The notes under the pieces are model-generated. The model did not search any database, was not told the origin of the DNA, and was given only the letters and a program-made list of their open reading frames with translations. From Deinandra increscens subsp. villosa (taxonomy: Eukaryota; Streptophyta; Magnoliopsida; Asterales; Asteraceae), in contig JBCNJP010000023.1 in the NCBI GenBank assembly GCA_039602395.1, positions 89,614,177 through 89,678,176 on the forward strand: a stretch of 64,000 bases of DNA, written 5' to 3'. Position numbers and translations under genes: made by a program. This document shows, one piece after another, positions 33,802 to 41,640 of the stretch; positions within the stretch are counted from its first letter, which is position 1, and every line of letters begins with the position of its first letter.

Positions 33802-34637
33802 ATATAATCACGCCATGCTTTGTGTTTCATAGGATGGTGTCTTAAAGAACAAAAGCACCTATGAAATCATGTCGCCTGAAGATATTGGACTTCACCGATC
33901 CAATCATGGACTTACACTTGGAAAACTTAGGTAATATAGTTTGGTATTTGATCAACATATGTATTAATTTGTTCAAAGGCGTTCAGTTCCCAAAAGTCAA
34001 GGTGTGAAGTGAGAACGTCACATACGCGATATGTGAATCAATGTACAACTAAATAAGCTTTATGTAAAAGCAAAAATCGCATCCATCACATCTTTTTCAG
34101 ATATCAACATTTTTATCAAGTAACGAATCCATAATGTGATTAGAGGCCCTACTAATCCCACGCCACCCCCAAACTCAAACAGCGGTTGTTTAACATTCAT
34201 GCTTTTTTTTACAGAAAAATGTTATCTATTCTAATTTCATATATATATTGTTGTTATACAGTGGAAGCCATGCTTTGAAAGTGAAGCTTTTTGAGGTAGA
34301 ATGCAATACTCTAGCTTATACTCATTGTTTCGCGATTGATCAAATTTAGGCACTTTCGTTGTTTTGCGCTAAATGTTTGTAGTTTTAATTCGTTACAGCT
34401 TGGTTATAACTATGACGGGAAGGAACTTAATGATTTGTTTTCGCGCTTTAAATCCGTAGCTGAAACAAAGAAGGTAGTGAAAATTAATTACTCCTTTTCT
34501 TTCTTAGGTTCAGATATTTAACCATAATTTTCTTTAATATCCATGTTAGAATTTTGGCCATCTGCTAATTGCAGCATCTTTTACATATGTTTCAGGTTAT
34601 AACTGATGATGACCTTAGAGCATTGGTTTCAAGCTAA
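11453..34637 (+). CDS. Isopropylmalate/methylthioalkylmalate synthase-like gene, copy A, nine exons
   Basis: Exons: 11453-11967, 31374-31587, 31703-31783, 31863-31952, 32023-32109, 33833-33930, 34262-34295, 34399-34473, 34596-34637. All junctions are GT-AG and in phase, giving 411 codons. Family members condense acetyl-CoA with a 2-oxo acid, for leucine synthesis or chain elongation. HMGL-like signature 1 is intact (LRDGEQSSGVTLTTNEK), as is signature 2 with the metal-binding histidines (THCHNDLG); HCHND is closer to methylthioalkylmalate synthases and bacterial enzymes than to the HCQND I recall in plant IPMS. Two features are odd: HQSGIHQD replaces the usual HESGIHQD, and SGSHALK the usual SGRHALK. 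The protein starts eight residues before RPTYTPN with no plastid transit peptide, and stops at RALVSS, just where the C-terminal LeuA regulatory domain would begin. A cytosolic, leucine-insensitive enzyme is inferred; substrate unknown. Confidence 0.8.
11968..12628 (+). other. Intron 1, first segment
   Basis: Intronic sequence with no gene. It holds short imperfect direct repeats around TGCTGAACCAGTAAGATGTC (12100-12120 and 12184-12204) and GAACCAGTAAGGAC (12143-12156, 12238-12252), probably remnants of a small repeat. The frame at 12256-12468 resembles nothing I know. Confidence 0.5.
12629..13444 (+). mobile_element. Non-autonomous Helitron, 816 bp
   Basis: Begins TCATACTATTATATTAAAG, a typical plant Helitron 5' end, and ends CTAG at 13441-13444. 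The imperfect stem CCGTACGCTACACGAGG lies about a dozen bases before the end. The flanks are A (12628) and T (13445), as expected for insertion between A and T. No target duplication, no inverted termini and no coding sequence. Confidence 0.75.
13445..13672 (+). other. Intron 1 segment between two Helitrons
   Basis: 228 bases of unique-looking intron with no feature recognised. It ends with the host A at 13672, next to the 3' terminus of the minus-strand Helitron. Confidence 0.4.
13797..14226 (-). pseudogene. Helitron Pif1-like helicase, C-terminal fragment
   Basis: About 143 codons: VPVMLLRNIYQKNGLCNGTR, RTFIPRISMSPSDKKIPFKF, CFGMTVNKSQGQSLSKVGLY, HGQLYVALSRVKSRDGLK, then the stop after VYKSVFSNL. 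MTVNKSQGQ and YVALSRV are the C-terminal motifs of Helitron Pif1 helicases. The fragment is open, but it lacks the N-terminal ATPase motifs and is cut after G-V by the copia insertion at 14231. It resumes at 22537 with LPSHRLVLKVG, where an indel breaks the frame, and similarity is lost near 22600. Confidence 0.85.
14232..15435 (+). repeat. 5' LTR of the 8.3-kb copia
   Basis: 1204 bp, TGTTGGATAA...AACCCAACA. The middle (14620-15200) is very GC-rich with GCC/GCCGCC triplets, which opens long frames in five or six registers; the AT-rich ends contrast sharply. Offset to the 3' LTR is exactly 7096 bases and no difference was found on reading the two copies against each other. Confidence 0.93.
15437..15450 (+). 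other. Primer-binding site (initiator tRNA-Met)
   Basis: TGGTATCAGAGCCA one base after the 5' LTR, the standard plant copia site complementary to the 3' end of initiator methionine tRNA. Confidence 0.9.
15451..16637 (+). other. Copia leader region with three copies of a 20-bp motif
   Basis: Untranslated leader of about 1.2 kb. It contains three copies of a motif whose core is TTGGAGTATTTCAACACC at 16167-16186, 16222-16241 and 16299-16318. The core is partly self-complementary (GTTG...CAAC) and could fold. No gene; the frames at 15485-15772 and 16116-16340 have no known similarity. Confidence 0.6.
16638..18161 (+). CDS. Copia gag-protease-integrase N-terminal part (507 codons)
   Basis: Gag about residues 1-200 with LSQRTERADALSQFV and SPYDHVMLMKAYRDRLIDLG; CCHC knuckle CYECNKMGHWRRNC at 220-233; protease WVFDTGCGYHI with the catalytic DTG near 272; integrase zinc-binding HHRLGH (407-412) with CESC near 438-441; and the start of the integrase core with HTDVCGPF and FIDDYSRY. 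The frame ends TGA right after KHKHETF, inside the integrase core. The next frame overlaps it by 14 bases. The break coincides with a run of five T at 18155-18159, so a one-base length change there explains the split, either a real mutation or a base-calling error. An upstream gag start cannot be excluded. Confidence 0.88.
   Translation: MVQLDPFTESGFLAWQTTLRNLLRLFGKLYVIDRPIASIPSYLLNENSRSELQKHTDDDKDVTDLMLSSMTQDYRYNFMGMSAYDIIRKLKDLFELSQRTERADALSQFVNCSMANDSSPYDHVMLMKAYRDRLIDLGYSISDGMALDVVLRSLPEHYRILAINCSAQSIEEVIPLIPNVKIRTTPDVLKVANTKISKAKKVKEGKGKKPQVQPPEERLCYECNKMGHWRRNCPVYLAKLKMTKNPNKGCSSGISINVIELFTVSSNSWVFDTGCGYHIVNVLQEPEKWKKTERGRMDLIVGDGKKVPVLATGTFSFSCSSGLVVNLINCLYAPGLSRNIISVSSLLEQGFRYKYNGNVISAYLNNIFYFEAKPRHGIYEIDVQTNDQLYHVSKRSKTDSNESSLWHHRLGHISKARIKKLQTAGILESQDADSFDECESCLSGKLTKSPFTHTGERAQGLLGIIHTDVCGPFRTETRNRERYFVTFIDDYSRYAYVYLMKHKHETF
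18148..20502 (+). CDS. Copia integrase C-terminal part, reverse transcriptase and RNase H (784 codons)
   Basis: Continues the integrase core (RSDRGGEY at 27-34, NGVSERRNR with the catalytic Glu near 65). Reverse transcriptase runs about 265-500, with KWLEAMNAEM, KARLVAKGFTQTQGIDY, QMDVKTAFLNG, SIYGLKQASRSW and the YVDD active site at 455-458. RNase H is about 620-770 with CYTDASFQTDRDD and STTESEYIAASEAAKEAVW. It ends at TGA 20500-20502. The first ATG (MKL) lies in the overlap and is probably not a true start; the protein would come from the upstream frame if the T run were one base different. No internal stop. Confidence 0.9.
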   Translation: MKLFEKFKEFQNEVQNQLNRTVKILRSDRGGEYLSAEFLNHLKECGIVSQPTPPGTPQLNGVSERRNRTLLNMVRSMMCRTTLPHSFWGYAILTAARLINLAPTKKVGKTPYEIWHGSLPKLSYLRVWGCDAYVSSDSDNKLDPRGEKVTFVGYYGNTGYYFYHPDANTVSIKRKGKFLEKEFLTRGTNSDPVDLEEIRDTPNPETVAASDRQVVVAPSDPNTSTSVRRSERIRYEPDRYLGYHEAFDVLLIADSNDEPINYKAAISDPESDKWLEAMNAEMQSMRDNHVWDLIELPPGTRAVGSKWIFKRKTDMHGNVQTYKARLVAKGFTQTQGIDYDETFSPVVMIKSIRILLAIAAYHDYEIWQMDVKTAFLNGQLEEDVYMVQPDGFVDPENPNKVCKLSKSIYGLKQASRSWNLRFDQKVKEFGFEQNKDEPCVYRKASGSAVSFLVLYVDDILIIGNNIPMLNEVKKWLSSCFAMKDLGEAAYILGIKIHRDRSKRLLGLSQSTYIDKIIARFNMSNSKKGAVPMTKGTILDKSQAPKTEREISQMASIPFASAIGSIMYAMLCTRPDVSYALSVTSRYQQTPGLAHWTAVKNILKYLRNTTDMFLVFGGVDEELTVRCYTDASFQTDRDDSRSQSGFVFTLNGGAVSWRSSKQPVVADSTTESEYIAASEAAKEAVWMKKFISDLDAVPSIRQPIEMLCDNTGAIAQAKEQRSHKMAKHVLRKFHYIREVVDRNEIKISKVHTDQNLADPFTKPMTQETHIRHREAIGLRLAKDMF
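20503..21327 (+). other. Copia 3' untranslated region and polypurine tract
   Basis: 825 bases without an open frame of note, ending CAAGTGGGAGAC directly before the 3' LTR. CTAGTGGGAG-like words recur (20657-20668, 20945-20956), as often seen near copia polypurine tracts. Confidence 0.7.
21328..22531 (+). repeat. 3' LTR of the 8.3-kb copia
   Basis: 1204 bp, the same as 14232-15435 as far as can be read by eye, followed by the target duplication ACACC (22532-22536). Confidence 0.93.
22537..22600 (-). pseudogene. Helitron helicase fragment upstream of the copia insertion
   Basis: On the minus strand 22570-22537 reads LPSHRLVLKVG and joins in frame to VPVMLLRN at 14226. The stretch before it (NSSVKFS) is present in another frame, so an indel already broke the helicase. 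Beyond about 22600 the similarity ends. Confidence 0.7.
22810..23040 (+). pseudogene. Captured metacaspase fragment (LSD1-type zinc finger), partly duplicated
   Basis: From 22826 the plus strand reads DCSNCRTLLDLPRGARSIRC then AICQAVTPIADSFPPPPYSG. The C-x2-C ... GARSIRC-x2-C pattern with CQAVT and a Pro-rich stretch is the N-terminal LSD1-like zinc finger of type I plant metacaspases (cell-death cysteine peptidases). The caspase-like domain is absent. Beginning at 22979 about 60 bases of the fragment's start (aaccaaatcgatctggtgga onward) are repeated with three changes, giving a tandem partial copy that shifts the frame (AAHRWICRRE). It lies antisense inside the Helitron, as expected for a captured exon piece. 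Confidence 0.75.
23041..24140 (-). other. Helitron 5' segment, possible second captured 5'-UTR/exon
   Basis: 23041-23735 has no feature I recognise. On the minus strand 24035-23736 is open and resembles a plant 5' leader and first exon: a CCCTAATTTCC word, a CT-rich stretch, then CCAG/GTACTAATT at about 23748 as a plausible donor, and a second possible donor near 23903. No protein family is evident. The last 80 bases (24060-24140) are the conserved Helitron 5' terminus. Confidence 0.4.
24247..25059 (-). mobile_element. Helitron-like element C1 (CTCG terminus, CCCCGC hairpin)
   Basis: Read on the minus strand it starts near TTATTATATTATTACAAT and ends with stem CCCCGC-AGCAACGT-GCGGGG (24262-24282), GGGTAAACATCTCG, then host T. 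The interior is an AT-rich field of imperfect subrepeats around TATAAAACGTAAAAGTC and AAAAGTTTCGTG. No coding sequence. It is about 90% alike by eye to 49383-50503. The 5' border is approximate. Confidence 0.55.
25060..26004 (+). other. Intron 1 segment; left end of duplicated unit A
   Basis: No gene. From about 25634 to 26004 it matches 51004-51363 base for base with few changes, which is the first part of the duplication that can be aligned on the right of the N gap. It is AT-rich; a short duplication aataatagaaaacaaatatt occurs at 25610-25650. Confidence 0.6.
27977..28718. repeat. Direct repeat of about 310 bp inside element C2
   Basis: 27977-28287 and 28413-28718 are nearly the same (taggctcagatcttcatag ... 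caataaagcatgcca). The 125 bases between them repeat the outer 5' terminus of the element: 28304-28403 matches 30777-30879 (aaggactgaaattgtcaaag ... ttatatataaatatg). An element terminus is therefore buried inside. Confidence 0.8.
30418..30570. repeat. 75-bp tandem duplication with GGC triplets
   Basis: ccctagcagccagaagca ... ggcggcggcacaccgcagca ... cttcttcaaaaccc occurs twice in tandem (30418-30497 and 30497-30572). The setting (accctagc, GGC codon-like runs) looks like the leader of a gene, perhaps captured by the element; nothing specific can be named. Confidence 0.6.
30876..31373 (+). other. Intron 1, last segment
   Basis: Matches 51364-51892 closely. No gene. It ends with the acceptor ttcattaacag before exon 2. 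Confidence 0.7.
31374..32109 (+). CDS. Exons 2-5 of the synthase gene, copy A
   Basis: Exons 31374-31587 (71 codons, SEREFLYEIIGEVIKAG and the metal-site STHCHNDLGLATAN), 31703-31783 (EVTINGIGERAGNASLEE), 31863-31952 (VVMAIKCKRELLDGLYTGID) and 32023-32109 (VEEYTGMHVQPHKAIVGANA then FAHQSGIHQ). Introns are 115, 79 and 70 bases. All four exons are open and of the sizes expected for this family. Confidence 0.88.
32185..32390. mobile_element. hAT-type MITE, 206 bp, in intron 5 of copy A
   Basis: CAGTGGCGAAGCTT at the left and AAGCTACGCCAATG at the right form 14-bp imperfect inverted termini. Flanks are atcttaat (32177-32184) and atcttgat (32391-32398), an 8-bp duplication with one change. Unit B has the single empty site accttgat at 52665-52672. 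A run of 16 G lies inside (32263-32278). Confidence 0.85.
32405..33766 (+). mobile_element. Non-autonomous Helitron, 1362 bp, in intron 5 of copy A
   Basis: Starts TCTAAACTATATAATAAAC after host A (32404); ends with stem CCGTGT-AACA-CACGG (33736-33750) and CTAG (33763-33766), followed by host T. Unit B lacks it: the flanks meet there as cactttta/tatata near 52680. Inside are three copies of a roughly 95-bp segment (32925-33017, 33043-33137, 33475-33572) around GGTTACCCGAGGGT ... GCGAGTAACCAAGACCCTC, whose ends are inverted to each other. No coding sequence. Confidence 0.82.
33833..34637 (+). CDS. Exons 6-9 of the synthase gene, copy A
   Basis: Exons 33833-33930 (DGVLKNKSTYEIMSPEDIGL ... TLGKL), 34262-34295 (GSHALKVKLFE), 34399-34473 (LGYNYDGKELNDLFSRFKSV ... 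ETKK) and 34596-34637 (VITDDDLRALVSS, stop TAA). The alternative read-through of exon 7 to a TAG at 34348 is rejected because the donor GAG/gtagaa restores family sequence (LFE-LGY). The stop lies where longer plant IPMS proteins continue into the regulatory domain. Confidence 0.85.
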
Positions 34638-35504
34638 GAATTTTGGTATTTATCTTATTCTTTAGTTTGGTTTGATTTGTTTCTATGTTTATCAATAAGG
34701 CTATATAGGTGTGGATAGCCATAGTTATTTATTTATTTATTTATGTTTTCTAGTATTTTAAATGTTATATATATTGTAAATGACTCCTCTATATAAGAAG
34801 AGTTTATGTTTAATAATATTTGGTGAATTCTTTGTAACCACCGATTGAAATGTTACAACCCTTCATTCAACCAACCAAACTCTTGTGAATCAATTCTATT
34901 TCTTAACCCAAGAAATATATATGAAGAAACAAATAGTCTCGCTAGATAGATTGAAGACAATTTGTAACTCTAGAGAGAGAAGAGAATAGAGAGATAATCT
35001 AGAGAATAGCTAAATCTAAGGGTTTATTGATAGAATGTGCATTACAATTGGAAGTGTTGTACAACGCATAGTTAAGACGTAAAATGGGTGATCCTTGATC
35101 CAGCTTTGACCTTAACTATTTATAAAGCTCCCAATATGTTCCTGCCAGCAACTGCATATCCAACCCATCGATTTCTCACATGTGTCTTTCAGACCATTTT
35201 GTTATCAATCTTGTCATATTTAATATAACACATCAGATAACTTTACGAGATACGACTTAAATGACCCAGGTCAAATGTCTGGTCACATCCTAAACCCATA
35301 AAACATCATCAGTGTATTTATTTTGTCATTTTAAAAATATTCTTAACACGTATTTTTAAAGAAAATAAATTTCACCAAATTCTAAACAAGTTTTATAATT
35401 GTTTCATTTAAGTAAAAAAAAATCACTAAATACTAAACAAGTTCTATATGTCTTCTCTTTAAGTAGTTATATTTTTTAAAAGAAAGTTAGACATTTATAA
35501 AAGG
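34638..35504 (+). other. 3' UTR and downstream region of copy A
   Basis: Closely matches 59653-60225 and, after a unit-B-specific stretch, 60775-61228. AATAAT-type poly(A) signals are plausible near 34810. No gene. Confidence 0.6.
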
Positions 35505-36241
35505 GTTATTGGATTTTAATAATATGAATTAAGCTCTATTGGCGGATAATAATACGAATTTAGGAATTTCTCTACAATAATACGAATTCGTCACTTAGGT
35601 GTCAAAAATGATACACCGTTAGTTTTTCACTAACGGTGTTAAGTTTTGCTGACGTGGACTGATGACGTGGCATGTTTAACTAGGTTTTTAAAATGAGGGA
35701 CTATTTCTGTAATACCTTCAAAAATGTGGGGTTAATATAAAAAAAAGAAAAAAAAAACCTAAAAATCTAATCATCGTCTTCCTCATCCTTGCCACCACCA
35801 TAACCTGTTCGCCGGCACCACCATAACCTGTTTGTCGGTGACCACCGGAATCCGCCACCACCGCCCCATTCTCCGGCTCCGACAAACTCGTCCTCTGGCC
35901 ACCACCATAACCTGTTTGTCGGTGGTGGCCAGAGGACTCTAGATTGGTGGCAAGGATGAGGAAGACGATGATTAGATTTTTAGATTTTTTATTTTTTTTT
36001 ATATTAACCCCACATTTTTGAAGGTATTACATAAATAGTCCCTCATTTTAAAAACCTAGTTAAACATGCCACGTCATCAGTCCACGTCAGCAAAACTTAA
36101 CACCGTTAGTGAAAAACTAACGGTGTATCATTTTTGACACCTAAGTGACGAATTCGTATTATTGTAGAGAAATTCCTAAATTCGTATTATTATCCGCCAA
36201 TAGAGCTTAATTCATATTATTAAAATCCAATAACCCTTTAT
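35505..36241. mobile_element. Foldback/MULE-like MITE, unit A
   Basis: A near-perfect palindrome: the left arm from AAGGGTTATTGGATTTTAAT (35501-35520) to about 35797 and the right arm from about 35946 to ATTAAAATCCAATAACCCTT (36219-36239). The loop (35798-35945) carries ccaccaccataacctg words and its own short stem ctctggccaccacc/ggtggtggccagag. No protein. The target duplication could not be fixed, because flanking TTATAA words blur the border. Unit B has a different palindrome at the same place. Confidence 0.75.
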
Positions 36242-36305
36242 AAAATAGTTGACAATAATAAAAACTAGAGTGATTTGGTTATCATTTTATAATTCTACTA
36301 CATAA

Positions 36306-36739
36306 TTTATATTTATATATATTACAAAAATAAATGGGTGGTCCACACTCATAAAACACTATTCATATGTTGACTAATAGGAACATGACACGTGTCATGT
36401 TCCATCACTAATAACATGACACGTGTCATGTTCAATCAATAATCGTGGTCACGTGTTAGACCACGTGGTCATGTGTTAAGCCATGTGTTATGTACATGTG
36501 ATATTTTTTTAAGACTTAAGCGTAGGTGGTCAACTTTTAGACCACTTTTAGAGTTTTTGACTTTGGTCACAACGTTCTAAAAATGGGTGTTAGTCCACCG
36601 TGTCATGTACATGTGGTATTTTTTTTCAAGTTTAAGCACAGGTGGTCAACTTTTAAATCACTTTTAGAGTTTTCGACTTTGACCACGACGTTTCGAAAAC
36701 TGGTGGCCCGCCGCGAAGCGCGGGCGGGTCACCATCTTG
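36306..36739 (+). mobile_element. Helitron-like element X (CTTG terminus), 434 bp
   Basis: Starts TTTATATTTATATATATTAC after host A (36305); ends with stem CCCGCCGC-GAAG-CGCGGGCGGG (36707-36728), TCACCATCTTG. It holds two copies of a TGACACGTGTCATGTTC palindromic word near 36388-36432. Its 3' end directly abuts the 5' end of element Y. Confidence 0.6.
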
Positions 36740-39689
36740 TATATTACAATATCAATTGAGTTCATGTGAGACGCGTTCACTATTCATAAGTGACCACCGT
36801 TTACTTTCCACGTGTCCTAAACATTTCACTTATTGGGTTTTTTACGCGGTGATGATGAGAGAGAAGGAGCCACTGTCTCACTATTTACCACCGCCTCAAT
36901 CAATTGTTGTGTCATCTTCGTATCTTCTCTCCAGCATTTGCTATCTGCGATTTAATCATCGATCTGCACTGTTGAACTCTTAACATCGTCTCATCTTCAG
37001 TACGTCAATGGTGTCGTCGAAGGAAGGCAAAAGAGAATAAACCCTAATCTGAATTTTTGTGGTGGTTAGGAAAGGTGCATAAACCCTAATTCAAATTAGA
37101 TGCAGAGGCATAGATTCTCCAATCAGGTTAGTAATTCAATAGTACCATCAAAATCGGTCTGATTGACCAAAATGTTTCTTACCTGAACCTAGAATCGATA
37201 TAAAATAATACTTAATCAGGTAAAAGTGATTTGCTTTTGCACTGCCTCAGGAGTGTTTGTTATTTTTAGAACCTTCATCCTTTTTTCAGAACATGCAATT
37301 GATTCAACATGTTGTGTGTATTATAGGAGTTATATTGAAATTGAAGTTAGATATGGTGGAATCTACATATTTTATGTAATGATCTTTTGTTCTTTCAAAT
37401 AATCTGAATGAATAAGTATTTATTGTTTTCCAGCAAGCCATCTTCACCTCTCAACCCGTATCTTTCCTTGATCTGGAGACACATTGATATAGAAGATTTT
37501 AATATATTTAATCGATACATATCTGATGTCCTTATCTAAGAAAAAATAAGTCTTTTGAAGATTTCATATATTTTATCAATACATATAGAAGAGTTAATTG
37601 TTACGTGTCTTTGCATATGCAGATGGCTACGGTTTGACTTCTGTTTATTTCAATTTTATTTTTGGTTCTTATTTACTGTTGGCTTAGTGTTATCAAGGTG
37701 CCAATATAGTTGTTCTTGGTTGTTGCATGTTTAGTTTTGAATCTCATCTGCCTTTGATTTTTTTTTTGGTAGTTGATTCTCATTTCTGATCTAATTTTTT
37801 TCATTTTGCATCTTTTGTTTTGGGATTCTATTTGGTAATCGTTGATGTTAGTCCGATTGAACTTTTTATTTGGTTGTAAACATACGGTATCTCTTATGCA
37901 TATTTGTTTTTATGGTTTTTCGTGATGTTGCTCTTTTATGGACTGATGTCGTCGTGTCTATGGGTGTTCAATTTGTTCTTTGGTTAGTTGTGTTAGTGTA
38001 GCTTAGCATGTGAACCTCTCTGTTTTTATTTCTTTATAAATTTAAGTTAATGGTTGAGGTTAGCATATAGGGTCTAATTTTATTTAATCACTTTATGACC
38101 TTGGTCAAACAGTTATCATACAAAGTATATTTGATGCTTGAGTTATTCAAGTTTATTTTAACTGCTATCTTAAAAGCATCCAGTTGTAGGTATAGAGCTT
38201 TGCTGGTTGGTCATTTAATTTGTTGGTGTTCTGTTGTTTTTTAGCCAGTTCGTTTGTTTGCTGTTTGTAAGTCTACTCCTAAACTTCTCTAGATAAATTA
38301 GAGCTTTATAAGCTCGATAGATATAAAATCAGTTTGTAAACAATTGAGATGTCATTAAAATATCCAATGTCTTTTCATGTATATTTGATTTCTTCAATGC
38401 TTACATTTTAAAACTTCTCTGTATAAATTAGAACTTCATAAGCTCAGTAGATATAAAATCAGTTCATAAACAATTGATGTGTCATCAAAATGTCCAATGT
38501 CTTTCATTTCTTCAATGCTTACATGTAAGCTTAGTATTTGGTTGACGAGACCGCACGTGTGAGTTTACATGTGCTAGATATCCATTTTTGTTTAGAGTTT
38601 TTGAAATATATGCCTGCTGCATTACGGGTCTATGGTTGCCAATATTTCATGTTTTCAACTTTTCTACATGTTTAAACTTTCCCTTTTATCAGTTTTTCTA
38701 AACTATTTGGAGCAATCATTGATGGATACACATGAATACGTTTCTATGCATTTTTACACCTGTCATTGGTTTAAAATTTAAAGGAACTCTTTGAAAGTCT
38801 TATTGAAGTAAACTTTTTGACACCGACCCATATTCAAGAATTTTGGAACTTTTGAATGTATTTTTCTAACATTAAAAAATGTTTTGCATTTCTGTATGTA
38901 TTCCCAATTTCTATGATGAATTTGATAGTCATTTATAGATGTTTTGATTTTTAACCATTACAAAAAATGATTGCAAATTTGCAACTTCAACCGATTCAAA
39001 CATCAAATAATTTATCCAAAAAGGCATCAGATTCCTCTTTATTCCATGAATCATTCACTAATGTTTTATTATTATTATTCATAGCTGTATAGAGAAAGAG
39101 TTGGGACATTAAACACAACAAACAGACATCCTCTGTACAGATATCATTAACATTCAACAGGACAATCTAAATGTTAAAAATCACCATTTTGCTTGGTAGC
39201 TGTTGCCTAGAAACCAACCCGCTTCATAAAAATTAAAAAAATGGCATGGTATTAGGATCGACCGACCCGGCCATGTGTGGTCTTTTCAAAGTCTACTAAG
39301 AATTTAGGGAAAGGGTTAATAGAGGGCTGGAAGGGCTTAGTGTCTGCCATTCCTGCCGTGATTCATGTTTGATTTAAAAGTAGGTCTGCTTTAAAACTGT
39401 ATTTTTGTTTAGCTTTTTACTATGTTCCATGGTCGTATTCACGTTTCTTTCGTTTCTTCTTTAATTTGAGGCTTATTTTCAATATACTCTCTTCATTGTA
39501 TTTAGATGACTTGATGTTCTAACTTTTTTTTATCAGAGTTTTTGTGTACATTACGTGGTCGGTAAGTAATGTCTTCCATTTTAACGAGATTCTTTTCTCT
39601 TATGCTTGCAGCTCCGTGGACATTGCTTTCTGAGTCAACTGACTGCTTTCTCTAAAGGTTTACATAGGTTATGAATTACAAAAATTGTG

Positions 39690-41640
39690 TGTTTACATTA
39701 CAACATTTCAGATCAATCTATCACTGCCTAACCTCAAAGAGATGGTCGAGAGGTACTTAAACTTTATAATCAACAGCTCTTATCCATACAATAATAACAT
39801 CCTTTTCGCTTACAGCTTCAAAGATCTACAAGGAAGGCACAATTCCTATCTTGGACTTCAAATAACTCAGAGTTGTAGTGACATCGACCTGACAATCACC
39901 GACCACAAAATGCAACAACCAGAGGAATACAACGTATGGTAACTTATATCTTACGCCTACGTTTACTATAAAATTGTTTCACACTAACAATTCATATTTG
40001 CCATATAGCAGGACCAGAGGTTCACCTGTGCTGCAAGAATAAAAGAATTTGAAGCTTATCGTGGATGGTTCTCTGCAAAGTGTCCGTATACATTTGTAAC
40101 AAGACTCCACAACAAGAGAAATCATCGTTGGTGTGCGGAGACAGTCACCCCCCGTAAGCACCCCAAATTACATGTGAGTACTCACTGATTAAGATGTCCA
40201 TACTTTCTCTGTAAACATGACAGAGTTGAAATCAAATATATATTGAGTATAAATCTATGAAGTTAGGTCTTTATAGTCCAAAAATCATTTAGTTGTGGAC
40301 CTCGAGTGGTTTAGAGTTATAGTTACATTAATCGTCTCAATATGCATAACTTTGGAGGTAAATCATGTGGGTAGGGGTGGTTCGGCTAATAGAGGAAAAC
40401 GAGTTCATGTGAATATAGGTTATGAGCAAAAATTGTTGAAGTCTAAATGAATCATTTTAAAAGCAATCAGTTTGGTTCAGATGAGATAAGGGCTCTAATC
40501 AGAACGAATGAGCTCATGCAAAAAATAACTGTTTCAAAAAGAAAAGAAAAACCAAAATGTATTCCAAAACATAGAAATTATGCTACTTTATAAAAATCTA
40601 TAACATAAATATGAACATTCTGGAACTATAGATGAATTTTAAATTGTCAGACAGTTGATTTGCCTGTGTAAGTTATAGGGCCATGTGTAAATTATAGGAC
40701 CAAACTGAATAAGTTGGAATAACCCTCTATTTCTGTTGTATTGTGAATTAGGCTGACACGACCAAATTAAATGACATGCTACCACAACTAAATACCTATT
40801 GAAATTATTTTGGAAATCTACCAAATTCTTTGTGTGGTTCAGGTAAGATTATACTATGGTCAACTACGACTCCAGATATTTTATTATTGTGGATTTTATT
40901 TGATAATTAAACCGAACACATTCAATATAACCAACAATGTTATTTAATTGGGACAGAATAATCAATTGGAATCCATACTGTTTCCTTCTAACATTACTAA
41001 TTCTGTATCATTTCTTAATTAACTTTTTGATCATGTAATATGCCTTCTATAAACAGGTACTGCATACTATGGTCAACTACGACTCCAGATATTTTATTAT
41101 TGTGGATTTTATTTGATAATTAAACCGAACACATTCAATATAACCAACAATGTTATTTAATTGGGACAGAATAATCAATTGGAATCCATAATGTTTCCTT
41201 CTAACATTACTAATTCAGTATCATTTCTTAATTAACTTTTTGATCATGTAATATGCCTTCTATAAACAGGTACTGCATGAATACAATACTCATGGATGAC
41301 ACATCTATACTACACGTGGTGCTATTTAATGACACAAGGACAGATGTGCTTGGCACAACCTGTACTGATATGGTCATCGGAAATGATTTTCATAACCCCA
41401 AGAGATCTCACCACCAATGCTCTCACTCATAGGCGTCCCCAAGAATTTCAAACTACGCCTGAGATCTTACACATCGGCCATCGTACATGTTTCTGCACCC
41501 ACTGATGAAAATAAACCCGAAAACCTGATGCAGCTGATGCCCCTCGCACAACCTCAAACACCCACCGATAAAGGGACAAGAAAATATGGTGAGCACTCCT
41601 TCAATAAAATGATGTACTTATTTATATTCATCTAGATGTG
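39690..41640 (+). pseudogene. Replication protein A large-subunit-like remnant (OB fold) in element Y
   Basis: Three exon-like pieces on the plus strand. 39712-39942 (LPNLKEMVERYLNFIINS, DLTITDHKMQQPEEYN); 40011-40173 (FTCAARIKEFEAYRGWFSAK, HRWCAETVTPR); and 41274-41600 in two frames (DDTSILHVVLFNDTRTDVLG then GVPKNFKLRLRSYTSAIVHV). The last two match the C-terminal OB fold of RPA1-like proteins. Plant Helitrons are known to carry RPA-like genes, so this may be an original Helitron gene rather than a capture. Frameshifts and stops make it a pseudogene; the first piece is the weakest. Confidence 0.5.
40851..41277. repeat. 213-bp tandem duplication inside element Y
   Basis: atactatggtcaactacgac to the aaacaggtac word occurs twice with an exact period of 213 bases (40851 and 41064) and only two or three differences. 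It duplicates an intron-like stretch with its acceptor (ctataaacag). Confidence 0.9.
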
